From the NCBI RefSeq assembly GCF_036924595.1, contig NZ_JAZHRV010000001.1:558001-622000 (forward strand): a stretch of 64,000 nucleotides of DNA. The letters are read 5' to 3'. The position numbers were made by a program, and so were the translations under genes. The notes under the pieces are model-generated. The model was not told the origin of the DNA. It worked only from the letters and a program-made list of their open reading frames with translations, and searched no databases. This stretch comes from Bradyrhizobium algeriense (GTDB lineage Bacteria; Pseudomonadota; Alphaproteobacteria; Rhizobiales; Xanthobacteraceae). Of this stretch, positions 25,268-33,706 are shown piece by piece; positions within the stretch are counted from its first letter, which is position 1; the number at the start of each line of letters is the position of its first letter.

Positions 25268-28200
25268 ATGAATTTCTCCAAATTCTTCATCGACCGGCCG
25301 ATCTTCGCGGGCGTCTTGTCGGTATTGATTTTTCTTGCCGGCCTGATTTCGCTGATGGCGATGCCGATCTCGGAATATCCCGACGTCGTGCCGCCCTCGG
25401 TGGTGGTGCGCGCGACCTATCCCGGCGCCAATCCAAAAGTTATCGCCGAGACGGTTGCGACACCGATCGAGGAGCAGATCAACGGTGTCGAGGGCATGCT
25501 CTACATGGCAAGCCAGGCGACGACCGACGGCGCGATGACGCTGACGGTGACCTTCCGGCTCGGCACCGACCCGGACAAGGCCCAGCAACTGGTGCAAAAC
25601 CGCGTGCAGCAGGCTGAGCCGCGGCTACCGGCCGTGGTCCGGCAGCTCGGCATCATCACCAAGAAGAGCTCGCCCGACCTGACTATGGTCGTGCATCTGC
25701 TGTCGCCGAACAACCGTTACGACATGACGTATTTGCGGAACTACGCCGTGCTCAACGTCAAGGACCGGCTGGCGCGCATCGATGGCGTCGGCGACGTCCA
25801 GCTTTACGGCGCCGGCGATTATTCGATGCGGGTCTGGGTCGACCCGCAAAAAGCTTCCGAGCACGGCCTGACTGCCAACGACATCGTCAAGGCGATCCAG
25901 GCGCAGAACGTCGAGGCGGCGGCCGGCGTGGTCGGCGGCTCGCCCAGCGTCAAGGGCCTTGATCTCCAGCTTTCTGTCAACGCCGAAGGCCGCCTCAACA
26001 CCGAAGAGCAGTTCGGCGACATCGTCGTCAAGACGGGGGGGCGCGGCGAGGTGACGCGGTTGCGCGAAGTCGCGCGCATCGAACTCGGCGCATCGGAATA
26101 TGGCCTGCGCTCGCTGCTTGACAACAAGCAGGCGGTGGCGATCCCGATCTTCCAGGCGCCGGGATCCAACGCGCTGCAGATATCGGACAACGTCCGCGCG
26201 ACAATGGCCGAGATCAAGAAGAACATGCCGGAAGGCGTCGAATACCAGATCGTCTACGACCCGACCCAGTTCGTGCGCTCGTCGATCGAAGCGGTGATTC
26301 ACACGCTGCTCGAGGCGGTCGCGCTGGTCGTGCTTGTCGTGATCCTGTTCCTGCAAACCTGGCGGGCGTCGATCATCCCGCTATTGGCAGTGCCGGTGTC
26401 GATCGTCGGCACGTTTGCGGTCATGCACGTGTTCGGCTTCTCGATCAATGCGCTCAGTCTGTTCGGCCTGGTGCTCGCGATCGGCATCGTGGTCGACGAC
26501 GCCATCGTCGTGGTCGAGAACGTTGAGCGCAACATCGAAGGCGGCCTGTCGCCGCGGGACGCGACGTATCAGGCCATGAAAGAAGTGTCGGGGCCGATCA
26601 TCGCAATCGCAATGGTCTTGATCGCGGTATTCGTGCCGCTGGCCTTTATCAGTGGTCTGACTGGACAGTTCTACAAGCAATTCGCGCTGACGATTGCGAT
26701 CTCGACCGTGATCTCGGCGGTCAATTCGCTGACCTTGTCTCCGGCGCTTGCGGCGCTGCTCTTGAAGGGGCACAACGATCCCAAAGACAAGCTCACCCTC
26801 GTCCTCGACAAGGCGCTCGGCTGGTTCTTCCGCGGCTTCAACAAGGTCTTCACGCGTTCGTCCGACAGCTACAGTCGCAGCGTGACAAAGGTGATCTTCG
26901 CCAAGTCCGTTGTCATCGGTGTCTATATTCTGCTGGTCGGCGCCACCGCTGTGCTGTTCAAACAGGTGCCGAGCGGCTTCGTACCCGGGCAGGACAAGCA
27001 ATATCTGGTCGGCTTTGCGCGGCTGCCGGACGGCGCGACGCTGGACCGGACCGAGGAAGTGATCCGCAAGATGAGCGACATCGCGCTGACCCAGCCCGGC
27101 GTGCAAAGCTCGGTGGCGTTTCCGGGACTGTCGATCTCCGGCTTCACCAACTCCTCCAATGCGGGCATCGTATTCTCGACGCTGAAGCCGTTCGAGGAGC
27201 GCAAGGATCCCTCGCTCAGCGGTAATGCCATTGCTGCCGAGCTTAATAAGAAATACGCGGGAATTCAGGAGGCGTTCATCGCCATATTCCCACCGCCGCC
27301 GGTCAACGGTCTCGGCACCATCGGTGGCTTCAAGCTCCAGATCGAGGATCGCGCGGGGCTCGGCTATGAGGCACTCAATGAGACGACCAAGGCCTTCATG
27401 GCGGCGCTCTCCAAAGCGCCCGAGATTGCCGGAGCGTTCTCAAGCTTCCAGGTCAACGTGCCGCAACTGTTCGCCGACGTTGACCGCACCAAGGCGCTGC
27501 AGCTCGGCGTTCCCGTGACGGAAGTATTCAACACCCTGCAGATCTATCTGGGCTCGTTCTACGTCAACGACTTCAACAAGTTCGGCCGGACCTATTCGGT
27601 CTATGTCCAGGCCGACGCGCCGTTCCGCGCGCGGGCGGACGACATCCGCCAATTGAAGGTTCGCTCCGCATCCGGCGACATGGTGCCATTATCGGCGCTC
27701 CTGAAGATTCGCCAAAGCGCAGGTCCTGAACGCGCCATCCGCTACAACGGCTTCCTGTCGTCGGACGTCAACGCTGCCGCGGCGCCTGGTTTTTCGTCCG
27801 GACAGGCCCAGGAAGCGGCCACGCGCATTGCGGCCGAAACGCTACCGCCCGGATTCGCCTTCGAATGGACCGACCTGACCTACCAGGAGTTCATCGCGGG
27901 CAATTCCGGCCTGTGGGTATTTCCGCTGGCGATCCTGCTGGTGTTCCTGGTGCTGGCCGCGCTCTATGAAAGCCTCACGCTGCCGCTGTCGATCCTCATG
28001 ATCGTGCCGATGGGTTTGCTGGCCGCGATGTTCGGCGTCTGGCTGTCCAAGGGCGACAATAACGTGTTTACCCAGATCGGCCTGATCGTGCTGGTAGGCC
28101 TGTCGGCCAAGAACGCGATTCTGATTGTCGAATTCGCGCGCGAACTCGAATTTGCCGGCCGTTCGCCGATCCGCGCCGCAATCGAGGCCAGCCGCCTGCG

Positions 28201-28459
28201 GCTGCGTCCGATCCTGATGACTTCGATGGCGTTCATCATGGGCGTGCTGCCGCTGGTGCTGTCTACCGGTGCGGGCTCGGAGATGCGACGTGCCATGGGC
28301 GTCGCTGTGTTCTCGGGCATGATCGGCGTCACTATCTTCGGCCTGTTCTTGACGCCGGTGTTCTACGTGCTGCTGCGTACCCTTACGGGCATGAAGCCAC
28401 TGACTCATCACGGCGCCGAAGCAAGCGGTGCACACGCCGAGGGATTGGGGCACGGGTAG
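25268..28459 (+). CDS. RND multidrug efflux permease (HAE1 family)
   Basis: This 1063-residue inner-membrane pump has the AcrB/MexB-type layout. TM1 is at about 10-30, followed by a large porter domain (EYPDVVPPSVVVRATYPGAN; INGVEGMLYM), TM2-6 with the proton-relay pair in GIVVDDAIVVVENVER, a second porter domain, and TM8-12 containing the relay Lys in GLSAKNAILIVEFA. The length is normal. It works with the preceding adaptor as a proton-driven drug or solvent exporter. Subfamily features suggest a MexF-like pump; the substrates are unknown. Confidence 0.95.
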   Translation: MNFSKFFIDRPIFAGVLSVLIFLAGLISLMAMPISEYPDVVPPSVVVRATYPGANPKVIAETVATPIEEQINGVEGMLYMASQATTDGAMTLTVTFRLGTDPDKAQQLVQNRVQQAEPRLPAVVRQLGIITKKSSPDLTMVVHLLSPNNRYDMTYLRNYAVLNVKDRLARIDGVGDVQLYGAGDYSMRVWVDPQKASEHGLTANDIVKAIQAQNVEAAAGVVGGSPSVKGLDLQLSVNAEGRLNTEEQFGDIVVKTGGRGEVTRLREVARIELGASEYGLRSLLDNKQAVAIPIFQAPGSNALQISDNVRATMAEIKKNMPEGVEYQIVYDPTQFVRSSIEAVIHTLLEAVALVVLVVILFLQTWRASIIPLLAVPVSIVGTFAVMHVFGFSINALSLFGLVLAIGIVVDDAIVVVENVERNIEGGLSPRDATYQAMKEVSGPIIAIAMVLIAVFVPLAFISGLTGQFYKQFALTIAISTVISAVNSLTLSPALAALLLKGHNDPKDKLTLVLDKALGWFFRGFNKVFTRSSDSYSRSVTKVIFAKSVVIGVYILLVGATAVLFKQVPSGFVPGQDKQYLVGFARLPDGATLDRTEEVIRKMSDIALTQPGVQSSVAFPGLSISGFTNSSNAGIVFSTLKPFEERKDPSLSGNAIAAELNKKYAGIQEAFIAIFPPPPVNGLGTIGGFKLQIEDRAGLGYEALNETTKAFMAALSKAPEIAGAFSSFQVNVPQLFADVDRTKALQLGVPVTEVFNTLQIYLGSFYVNDFNKFGRTYSVYVQADAPFRARADDIRQLKVRSASGDMVPLSALLKIRQSAGPERAIRYNGFLSSDVNAAAAPGFSSGQAQEAATRIAAETLPPGFAFEWTDLTYQEFIAGNSGLWVFPLAILLVFLVLAALYESLTLPLSILMIVPMGLLAAMFGVWLSKGDNNVFTQIGLIVLVGLSAKNAILIVEFARELEFAGRSPIRAAIEASRLRLRPILMTSMAFIMGVLPLVLSTGAGSEMRRAMGVAVFSGMIGVTIFGLFLTPVFYVLLRTLTGMKPLTHHGAEASGAHAEGLGHG

Positions 28460-28870
28460 CCCAGCGCCTCCTCGTTGGGCGAGCCGTTGTCATAGAGGAG
28501 GCAAGGGATCAAGAGGAGCCGAAGCTCACTGTGCCTTTATCTTCATGCCTTCGGCCGGTTGAAATCCATAACGCGACAGAAACATTCGAATGGTCTCCGA
28601 CAACGAGATTCTCGGGGCAATTTCGAAGTCGCCGAACCGATCGCCGTCAGGTGGAGCGAACTCTCCAGTTCTATTAGTCGTGTCGCATTACGATGTTGCC
28701 GAAACGGATGTCGTCGTAATGGATCAGCCAAGTTTCTTAAGTGGCGTCGGGATCGCATCGGCGGTGAGCGATTTTTGGCGACCGTGCTGAAGTGCCCCCC
28801 ATTGTGCCCTGGGTTGTTCGGGGCACACCCTAGGGAGTTGATCCATTACATCGTTGATTACAAAGGAGAA
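28460..28870. other. Gene-free stretch between the RND pump and tRNA-Val
   Basis: Reading frames here either stop quickly or run into the tRNA gene and are therefore not genes. GCCCAGCG-CTCC-TCGTTGGGC (28459-28480) is a short hairpin just after the pump stop and may help end transcription. Confidence 0.4.
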
Positions 28871-28945
28871 TGGTGGACGCACAAGGGATCGAACCTTGGA
28901 CCTCTCCCGTGTGAAGGGAACGCTCTCCCGCTGAGCTATGCGTCC
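28871..28945 (-). tRNA. tRNA-Val (anticodon CAC)
   Basis: The minus strand folds as a full cloverleaf. The acceptor is GGACGCA/TGCGTCC, the D-arm GCTC-AGCGGGA-GAGC, and the anticodon stem TTCCC/GGGAG (one T-G pair) with loop TTCACAC, hence anticodon CAC. The T-arm is CAAGG-TTCGATC-CCTTG and the CCA end is encoded. It has standard length with a five-base variable loop. Confidence 0.97.
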
Positions 28946-29030
28946 GGGAACGGCGAAAACGAGGGCCGTCAGAGCCCGCGATTTACGAAGTGCGGGCCCT
29001 CAGTGTCAAGCGATAGTCAGGCCGCGCCGT

Positions 29031-29090
29031 AGCGTTTTCAAGCGAAGTGGGCACCGGTTTGCGACAAGAAAACGCGTCAGAACAAAAATT
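29031..29090. repeat. Dispersed repeat, family D (inverted partial copy)
   Basis: AGCGTTTTCAAGCGAAGTGG...ACCGGTTTGCG and AAAACGCGTCA are the reverse complement of the tail of the family D elements at 41643 and 45464. The element ends eight bases before the stop codon of the coiled-coil gene. Confidence 0.7.
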
Positions 29091-29097
29091 GGGCGAA

Positions 29098-30375
29098 TTA
29101 CGCCCCCTGCTGGCGGGCCCGCGAAGCGTGTGACTGCAGCGCGCGGATGCGCTCTGCCAGCGTCCCGCCGCCTTCCGAGACGGCTGCGGCCCCGGTGACG
29201 TCGTTGGCGGGGGCCGGGGTTTTTGGCACGGCCGGTTCCGCGGCCAGCATGGCCTCGATCGCCGAATTCGGGCCCTCGAGCTGCATGGCGAGTTTTGCGA
29301 CCTCGGCGGCGATGTCGTTGATGCGCTCACGCAGCAGCGCGTTTTCCATCCGCTCGGTCTGCCACGAGCTTTCGGCCTGCTGCTGGATGGCGTTGATGTC
29401 ACGCTGCAGCTTGGCGCGCTCGTCGCGGGCGATACGAAGCTGCTCCTCGACGGCGGCCTTCTCGCTGCGCAATTTCTCGACGACCGGCGACTTGCCGCCA
29501 TTCGTCGCCGCGATCTCCGCGCGCAGTTCGCGTGCCGCGCGTTCGGCGTTTTCGTTCGTCTGCCTGAGCTGATTGTTTTCGTATTCCCGTTCGGCAAGGA
29601 TCTTGCCTTGCGTCGCCAGCCGCGCTTCGAGGTCGTTGACGCGGTTGCCGAGCATCTCGGCTTCCTTGACCTGCACGATCAATTGCCGGTCGAGATCGGT
29701 GACGCGCTGGCTCAGGTTTTCGACGCGGCTGCGCGCTTCGCTCAGTTCGTGCGTCGCGCGCTCGGAGTCGGCGCGCTCCTGGGCGAGGCGGGTCTGCGTC
29801 GTCGAAAATTCCTTTTCGGCATCGCCGACGCGGCCCTTCAGTTGCTCGATCTGCGTGCGCACCGCGACCAACTCGACCTGGCGGCTGTCCGCCGTCATCG
29901 CACGATCATTCAATTCGTGATTGATCCTGGCGAGCTCGGCCTGCTTGTCGGTCAGCGCCTGTTCGGCGCTGCGCAAAAGTTCGGTCTTGGCCGCGAATTC
30001 CTCTTCGGTGGCGCGCAACTGCTCCTTCACCGCCTTCTCGCGCGCTTCGAGCGAAAAGATCGTGGCGTTCTTTTCGCCGAGCTCGATCTTCATGCGGTTG
30101 ATCGCGTCGCTCTTCTTGCCGAGTTCGGCGAGCTGGCTCGTGGTCTTGTTCTTGAGCTGCTCGACGTTCATTTCGAGCCGTCGCGCCGACATCGCGAATT
30201 CCGCGCGCAGCTGATCCTTGTCGGCCTGGATCTCGGCCATCGACAGCGGGGTTGCCGCCTCGAGCCGCCGCGTCGTCAGGCGCACCGCACGGTTATGCAC
30301 CAGCGGCACGATCATCAGACCGAACAGCATGGAGACCAGAAAACCGATCGCCAGATACATGATCGGCTCGATCAT
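29098..30375 (-). CDS. Membrane-anchored long coiled-coil protein
   Basis: This is a 425-residue protein. One N-terminal membrane segment (about 5-26) is followed by roughly 330 residues of nearly continuous heptad-like sequence (about 45-375) rich in E, K, Q, A and R. A low-complexity Ala/Pro linker and a short basic tail (TLAERIRALQSHASRARQQG) complete it. There is no enzymatic motif. The topology resembles bacterial scaffold or RmuC-like anchored coiled-coils, but the nuclease-like domain of RmuC is absent. It stands alone on the minus strand between the tRNA and the DUF1134 gene. A structural role at the inner membrane is inferred. No family name is claimed. Confidence 0.8.
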   Translation of the reverse strand: MIEPIMYLAIGFLVSMLFGLMIVPLVHNRAVRLTTRRLEAATPLSMAEIQADKDQLRAEFAMSARRLEMNVEQLKNKTTSQLAELGKKSDAINRMKIELGEKNATIFSLEAREKAVKEQLRATEEEFAAKTELLRSAEQALTDKQAELARINHELNDRAMTADSRQVELVAVRTQIEQLKGRVGDAEKEFSTTQTRLAQERADSERATHELSEARSRVENLSQRVTDLDRQLIVQVKEAEMLGNRVNDLEARLATQGKILAEREYENNQLRQTNENAERAARELRAEIAATNGGKSPVVEKLRSEKAAVEEQLRIARDERAKLQRDINAIQQQAESSWQTERMENALLRERINDIAAEVAKLAMQLEGPNSAIEAMLAAEPAVPKTPAPANDVTGAAAVSEGGGTLAERIRALQSHASRARQQGA

Positions 30376-30503
30376 GGATGGTCACTCCACACAGACAAGG
30401 ATTCGTTAATCACAATGCCACGCCGCGCCGGGGCAACGCCAGCCCATTGCCGCGTTAACCTGAATCGACCGGACGAGTTGCGTGTGGATATCCGGCAACC
30501 GGC

Positions 30504-31139
30504 TCAGAATGGGTTCCAGGTCGCGCGCGGGGTATATTTGAGATAGCCGACGTTGGCGCCGAGCCTAAGCCCGATGCCGGAACGGATCGGCACCAGCACG
30601 ATGTTGTTGGCGGTGAGCGCGGTCATGCCGAAGCCGCCGACGATATAGGCGGAGCCGTCGATGCCGACGAAGCGCTGATAGATCGCGTTGGTGGCGGGCA
30701 GGTTGTAGACCAGCGTCATGGTGCGCGCGCCGTCGCCGCCCCAGTCGAAGCCGACCGACGGCCCCTGCCAGTAGACCCGCAGATCGCCGGCGTTCTTGGT
30801 GTAGAGCGTGCCTTCGCCATACCGCAGGCCTGCCACAAAAGCGCCCGAGCCTTCCTCGCCGAGCACATAGCCGTTGGGAAGGCCCCATTGGCTGACCGCG
30901 CGCTCGATGACCGAGGCAAGCCCGCGCGAGACGTTGCCGAAGAACTTGTGCCCGGCCGAAACCAGTTCGTCGGGTCCAAAGGTCTCGGGCCCCGCCTGGC
31001 GTTGCGGCGGCGGATAGGGTCCCGGCGGCGGCTGCTGTTGCGGATATGGTGCCTGCTGCGGCTGCTGTGCGGAAGCCTGCACGGTCCAGCACATCAGCGC
31101 GGCGAACGTCACCGCGGCAAGGCGTGAAGCAAACGTCAT
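30504..31139 (-). CDS. DUF1134 exported protein
   Basis: This 211-residue secreted protein has a signal peptide (about 1-24, ASAQQ), a Gln/Pro-rich linker (25-50) and a DUF1134 domain (about 55-205). The domain has the family's conserved GEEGSGAFVAGLRYGEGTLY, YWQGPSVGFDWGGDGARTM, GIDGSAYIVGGFG and IRSGIGLRLGANVGYLK blocks. It is glycine-rich and predicted to be beta-structured, related in pattern to lipid-binding SYLF domains. It is conserved across alphaproteobacteria with unknown role. It is a monocistronic gene divergent from the YHS gene. Confidence 0.85.
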   Translation of the reverse strand: MTFASRLAAVTFAALMCWTVQASAQQPQQAPYPQQQPPPGPYPPPQRQAGPETFGPDELVSAGHKFFGNVSRGLASVIERAVSQWGLPNGYVLGEEGSGAFVAGLRYGEGTLYTKNAGDLRVYWQGPSVGFDWGGDGARTMTLVYNLPATNAIYQRFVGIDGSAYIVGGFGMTALTANNIVLVPIRSGIGLRLGANVGYLKYTPRATWNPF

Positions 31140-31250
31140 GAAAGAACCCCTGGCATCGAAATTCTGGCCGCCGCCTTAACCTGACGCCAACAGCATGGCT
31201 CTAGGTTGCGCCCAGTGTCCCCTCGACTCGCAATGTTATCGGCACCAACT

Positions 31251-31757
31251 ATGACGGCACAACGGCAGGAAAGATACGGTTCACGCCTCGGAATAGCCCT
31301 TTTTGCCTTATTGGCAGGCTTTTTTGCTGCGCTCAGCCTTGATTCCGCCGCGTGGGCCGCGACCACCGAGCGGGTGGTCGTAAACCGCTATTCCGGACTC
31401 GCCATTGAGGGCTTCGATCCCGTCGCCTATTTCACCGAATCCATGGCAGCCCAGGGGTTGCCCGATTTCGAGGCCCGCGAAGCCGGCGCCGTCTGGCGTT
31501 TCCGCAACGAGGGCAATCGCGCTTCTTTCGTGGCGCATCCGGAAATCTACGGGCCCCAGTTCGGCGGCTATGACCCGGTCGATCTGGGACGAGGGGTCAC
31601 CTATGCGGGCAACCCGCGCTTTTGGGTGGTCGCGGGCCAGCGGCTCTATCTATTCGGCCGCGAGGAGAACCGCGATGCGTTCGCCACCGAGCCGGCGCGC
31701 TTCCTGAAAGACGCCACGGCGCGCTGGCCAGCGTTGGAGCGCGGGCTCGCGCAGTAG
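31251..31757 (+). CDS. YHS-domain exported protein
   Basis: This 168-residue protein starts at the ATG at 31251; another ATG lies 6 codons upstream. A signal or anchor segment (about 12-35, ending AAWA) precedes the YHS-like domain (about 38-140), with GLAIEGFDPVAYFTE and the RFRNEGNRASFVAHPEIYGPQFGGYDP block that resembles heavy-metal-associated YHS proteins. The canonical Cys pair of YHS metal sites is not visible, so metal binding is doubtful. It acts outside the inner membrane. It is followed by a dispersed palindrome that may end transcription. Confidence 0.75.
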   Translation: MTAQRQERYGSRLGIALFALLAGFFAALSLDSAAWAATTERVVVNRYSGLAIEGFDPVAYFTESMAAQGLPDFEAREAGAVWRFRNEGNRASFVAHPEIYGPQFGGYDPVDLGRGVTYAGNPRFWVVAGQRLYLFGREENRDAFATEPARFLKDATARWPALERGLAQ

Positions 31758-31766
31758 CGAGCGATT

Positions 31767-31871
31767 GTAGCCCGGGCGAGCGCAGCGACCCCGGGGCGGT
31801 GCCGGCCAAATCGAATATCCGTTGGTTTTGTTACCACCGCTCCCGGGGTCGCTGCGCTCGCCCGGGCTACG
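31767..31871. repeat. Dispersed palindromic repeat, family B
   Basis: GTAGCCCGGGCGAGCGCAGC and its exact inverse frame a 105-base element (GCTGCGCTCGCCCGGGCTAC at the far end). It lies between the convergent YHS and cysQ genes and could serve both as a terminator. Only one copy is in the window. Confidence 0.85.
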
Positions 31872-31875
31872 AAAC

Positions 31876-32691
31876 TCAAACCGCCTTCGGATCGCCCCAG
31901 GCGATGAATTCCGGAACGATAAAGTCCTTTCGCGCCGTGCCGAATACCAGCGCCGCACCGTTTGAATCCGTGATCCTGCCGCCGGCCGCCGTAACGACCG
32001 CATGGCCCGCCGCCACGTCCCATTCCGAAGTCGGCGACAGCCGGGGATAGATATCGACGCAGCCTTCGGCGACCCGGCCGAATTTTACCGCCGAGCCGAG
32101 CTCGCACCGTACTGCACCCGGCCTTGCCGCAATGAAGGCTTCGGTCCTGGCATCGCCATGCGAGCGGCTGACCGCAACCGTCCACGGCTGGCCGCGCCGC
32201 GGGCAGAGGCGGGTGCGAACCGGCTCGATCAGCGGCTTGCCCTTGCCAAGCGTCAGCCGTTCCGCGCCACGGCCGACGATGCCGCGCCAGATCAGCCCGA
32301 GCGCGGGCGCGCTGACGATGCCGAGCAGCGGCGTCCCGTGGGTTACGAGCGCCAGATTGACGGTGAATTCGTTGCGGCCGGCGACGAATTCCTTGGTGCC
32401 GTCCAGCGGGTCGATCAGGAAGAAACTTTCCTGATAGGGCAAGGTGGCCTGCTCGGCGCGCTCTTCCGACAGCGACGGTATGTCGGGCGCCACCTGGGCA
32501 AGGCCTTCGGCGATGATTCGGTCGGCCGCCAGATCGGCCTCCGTTACCGGCGAGCCGTCGGTCTTGCCGTCGACCTTCATGGCGGAACGGTTGACGGCGA
32601 GGATGGCCGCACCCGCCCGGATCACGATGTCGGTCAGCGGTTCGATCAGCGTCGCGGCGGTATCGCGGTCGTGTGGACGTGCCTCATTCAT
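31876..32691 (-). CDS. cysQ: 3'(2'),5'-bisphosphate nucleotidase CysQ
   Basis: This 271-residue phosphatase of the inositol-monophosphatase fold has the metal-binding segments LSEERAEQ (Glu), DPLDGTKEF (about 93-101) and SEWDVAAGHAV, plus the CysQ-typical SPVTEADLAAD. It removes the 3'-phosphate from PAP, the by-product of sulfate assimilation, or acts on a related bisphosphate. The GTKEF form of the core motif favours CysQ over SuhB. It is a single gene ending at the family B palindrome. Confidence 0.88.
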   Translation of the reverse strand: MNEARPHDRDTAATLIEPLTDIVIRAGAAILAVNRSAMKVDGKTDGSPVTEADLAADRIIAEGLAQVAPDIPSLSEERAEQATLPYQESFFLIDPLDGTKEFVAGRNEFTVNLALVTHGTPLLGIVSAPALGLIWRGIVGRGAERLTLGKGKPLIEPVRTRLCPRRGQPWTVAVSRSHGDARTEAFIAARPGAVRCELGSAVKFGRVAEGCVDIYPRLSPTSEWDVAAGHAVVTAAGGRITDSNGAALVFGTARKDFIVPEFIAWGDPKAV

Positions 32692-32838
32692 GGCTTAAGC
32701 CTATTTGCCGTTCGTCCTGCCTTACCATTGCCGCCCCGTGCTGGCAGCACGGGCCTGCGCAGTGTATCAAATCGATAAGCACGCGTGATTCGTAACTGCC
32801 CGCCAGCAATTTGCGACCAGGCGGCTTTCCAGGAACCC

Positions 32839-33489
32839 ATGATGTCTGGCACTTCGTCTCCCGGTCCTGCTCCCGATGCCCTCGAACTTGCGGCGCTGTT
32901 GTGTTCGCGAGTCTGTCACGATCTCATCAGCCCGGTTGGCGCCATCGTCAATGGGCTTGAGGTGCTGGACGACAACCCGAAGCCCGAAGACCGCGATTTC
33001 GCGCTCGATCTGATCCGCAAGAGCGCCAAGACCGCCTCCGCACGGTTGCAGTTCTGCCGCCTGGCGTTTGGAGCGGCGGGATCGGCGGGCGCGCAGATCG
33101 ATCTCGGCGATGCCCAGACCATGGCGCGCGGCCACATCGAGGACGGCAAGATCACCATCACATGGAATCTGCCGCGGCTGTTGCTGCCGAAGAACCGCGT
33201 CAAGCTGCTGTTGAACATGCTGATCATTGCGCAGCAGACGATCCCGCGCGGCGGTACGCTGACGATCGATCCGATCGGCGACGGCGAGACGATGAGTTTT
33301 CGCGTGACCTCGGCCGGCCTGAACGCCCGCCTGCCGCAGAACATCGCCGATCTCTTGAGCGTGAATTCGACGGCATCCGTCGATGCGCATGCGGTGCAGC
33401 CTTACTATACGCGGCTGCTGGCGCAGGCCTGCGGGCTCAGCGTGACGCTTGCGCCCGACGGGGAAAAAGTGGTCGTCACCGCGGCCTGA
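32839..33489 (+). CDS. chpT: Histidine phosphotransferase ChpT
   Basis: This 216-residue protein has the DHp-like helix with the phosphorylated His in SRVCHDLISPVGAIVNGLEVL (His27) and a degenerate ATPase-like domain lacking ATP-binding motifs (QPYYTRLLAQACGLSV near the end). ChpT relays phosphate from the CckA kinase to CtrA and CpdR in the alphaproteobacterial cell cycle. CtrA is encoded 12 kb downstream. The ATG at 32839 follows CAGGAA. The gene lies directly before the chemotaxis cluster, with a CtrA-like box in the gap. Confidence 0.92.
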   Translation: MMSGTSSPGPAPDALELAALLCSRVCHDLISPVGAIVNGLEVLDDNPKPEDRDFALDLIRKSAKTASARLQFCRLAFGAAGSAGAQIDLGDAQTMARGHIEDGKITITWNLPRLLLPKNRVKLLLNMLIIAQQTIPRGGTLTIDPIGDGETMSFRVTSAGLNARLPQNIADLLSVNSTASVDAHAVQPYYTRLLAQACGLSVTLAPDGEKVVVTAA

Positions 33490-33532
33490 AGCGTGGCCTA
33501 GGCGCAAACCCTGAACGCGTTTAGGCGCGATC

Positions 33533-33551
33533 ATGGTTAACCAAGTGTTGA
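33533..33551. promoter_or_regulatory. CtrA-like box between chpT and cheA
   Basis: ATGGTTAACCAAGTGTTGA reads on the minus strand as TCAA-N7-TTAACCAT, one mismatch from the full CtrA consensus. It is 156 bases before the cheA start and 44 bases after chpT. Confidence 0.5.
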
Positions 33552-33706
33552 AATCAGGCGGCAGATTTCATTTCTGCCGCCTTATCTCTTTGTTGATCCC
33601 GTTCTTTTCCATTTGAGCAACCAATATTAAACGCTTTGCATAGAAGCTGGCCTTGTTCGGTAAGGCACGTCGATGTCGCGTGCCGGTGCGTACGAAGGCC
33701 AGTTTC

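Noticed and set aside
28559..29032. Plus-strand frame of 157 codons downstream of the RND pump
   Set aside because: It reads through the complement of tRNA-Val, giving the familiar false peptide KGSNLGPLPCEGN; no ribosome site or family.
30376..30503. TTAA and GTTAACC motifs near the coiled-coil gene considered as a CtrA box
   Set aside because: Spacing does not fit TTAA-N7-TTAA.
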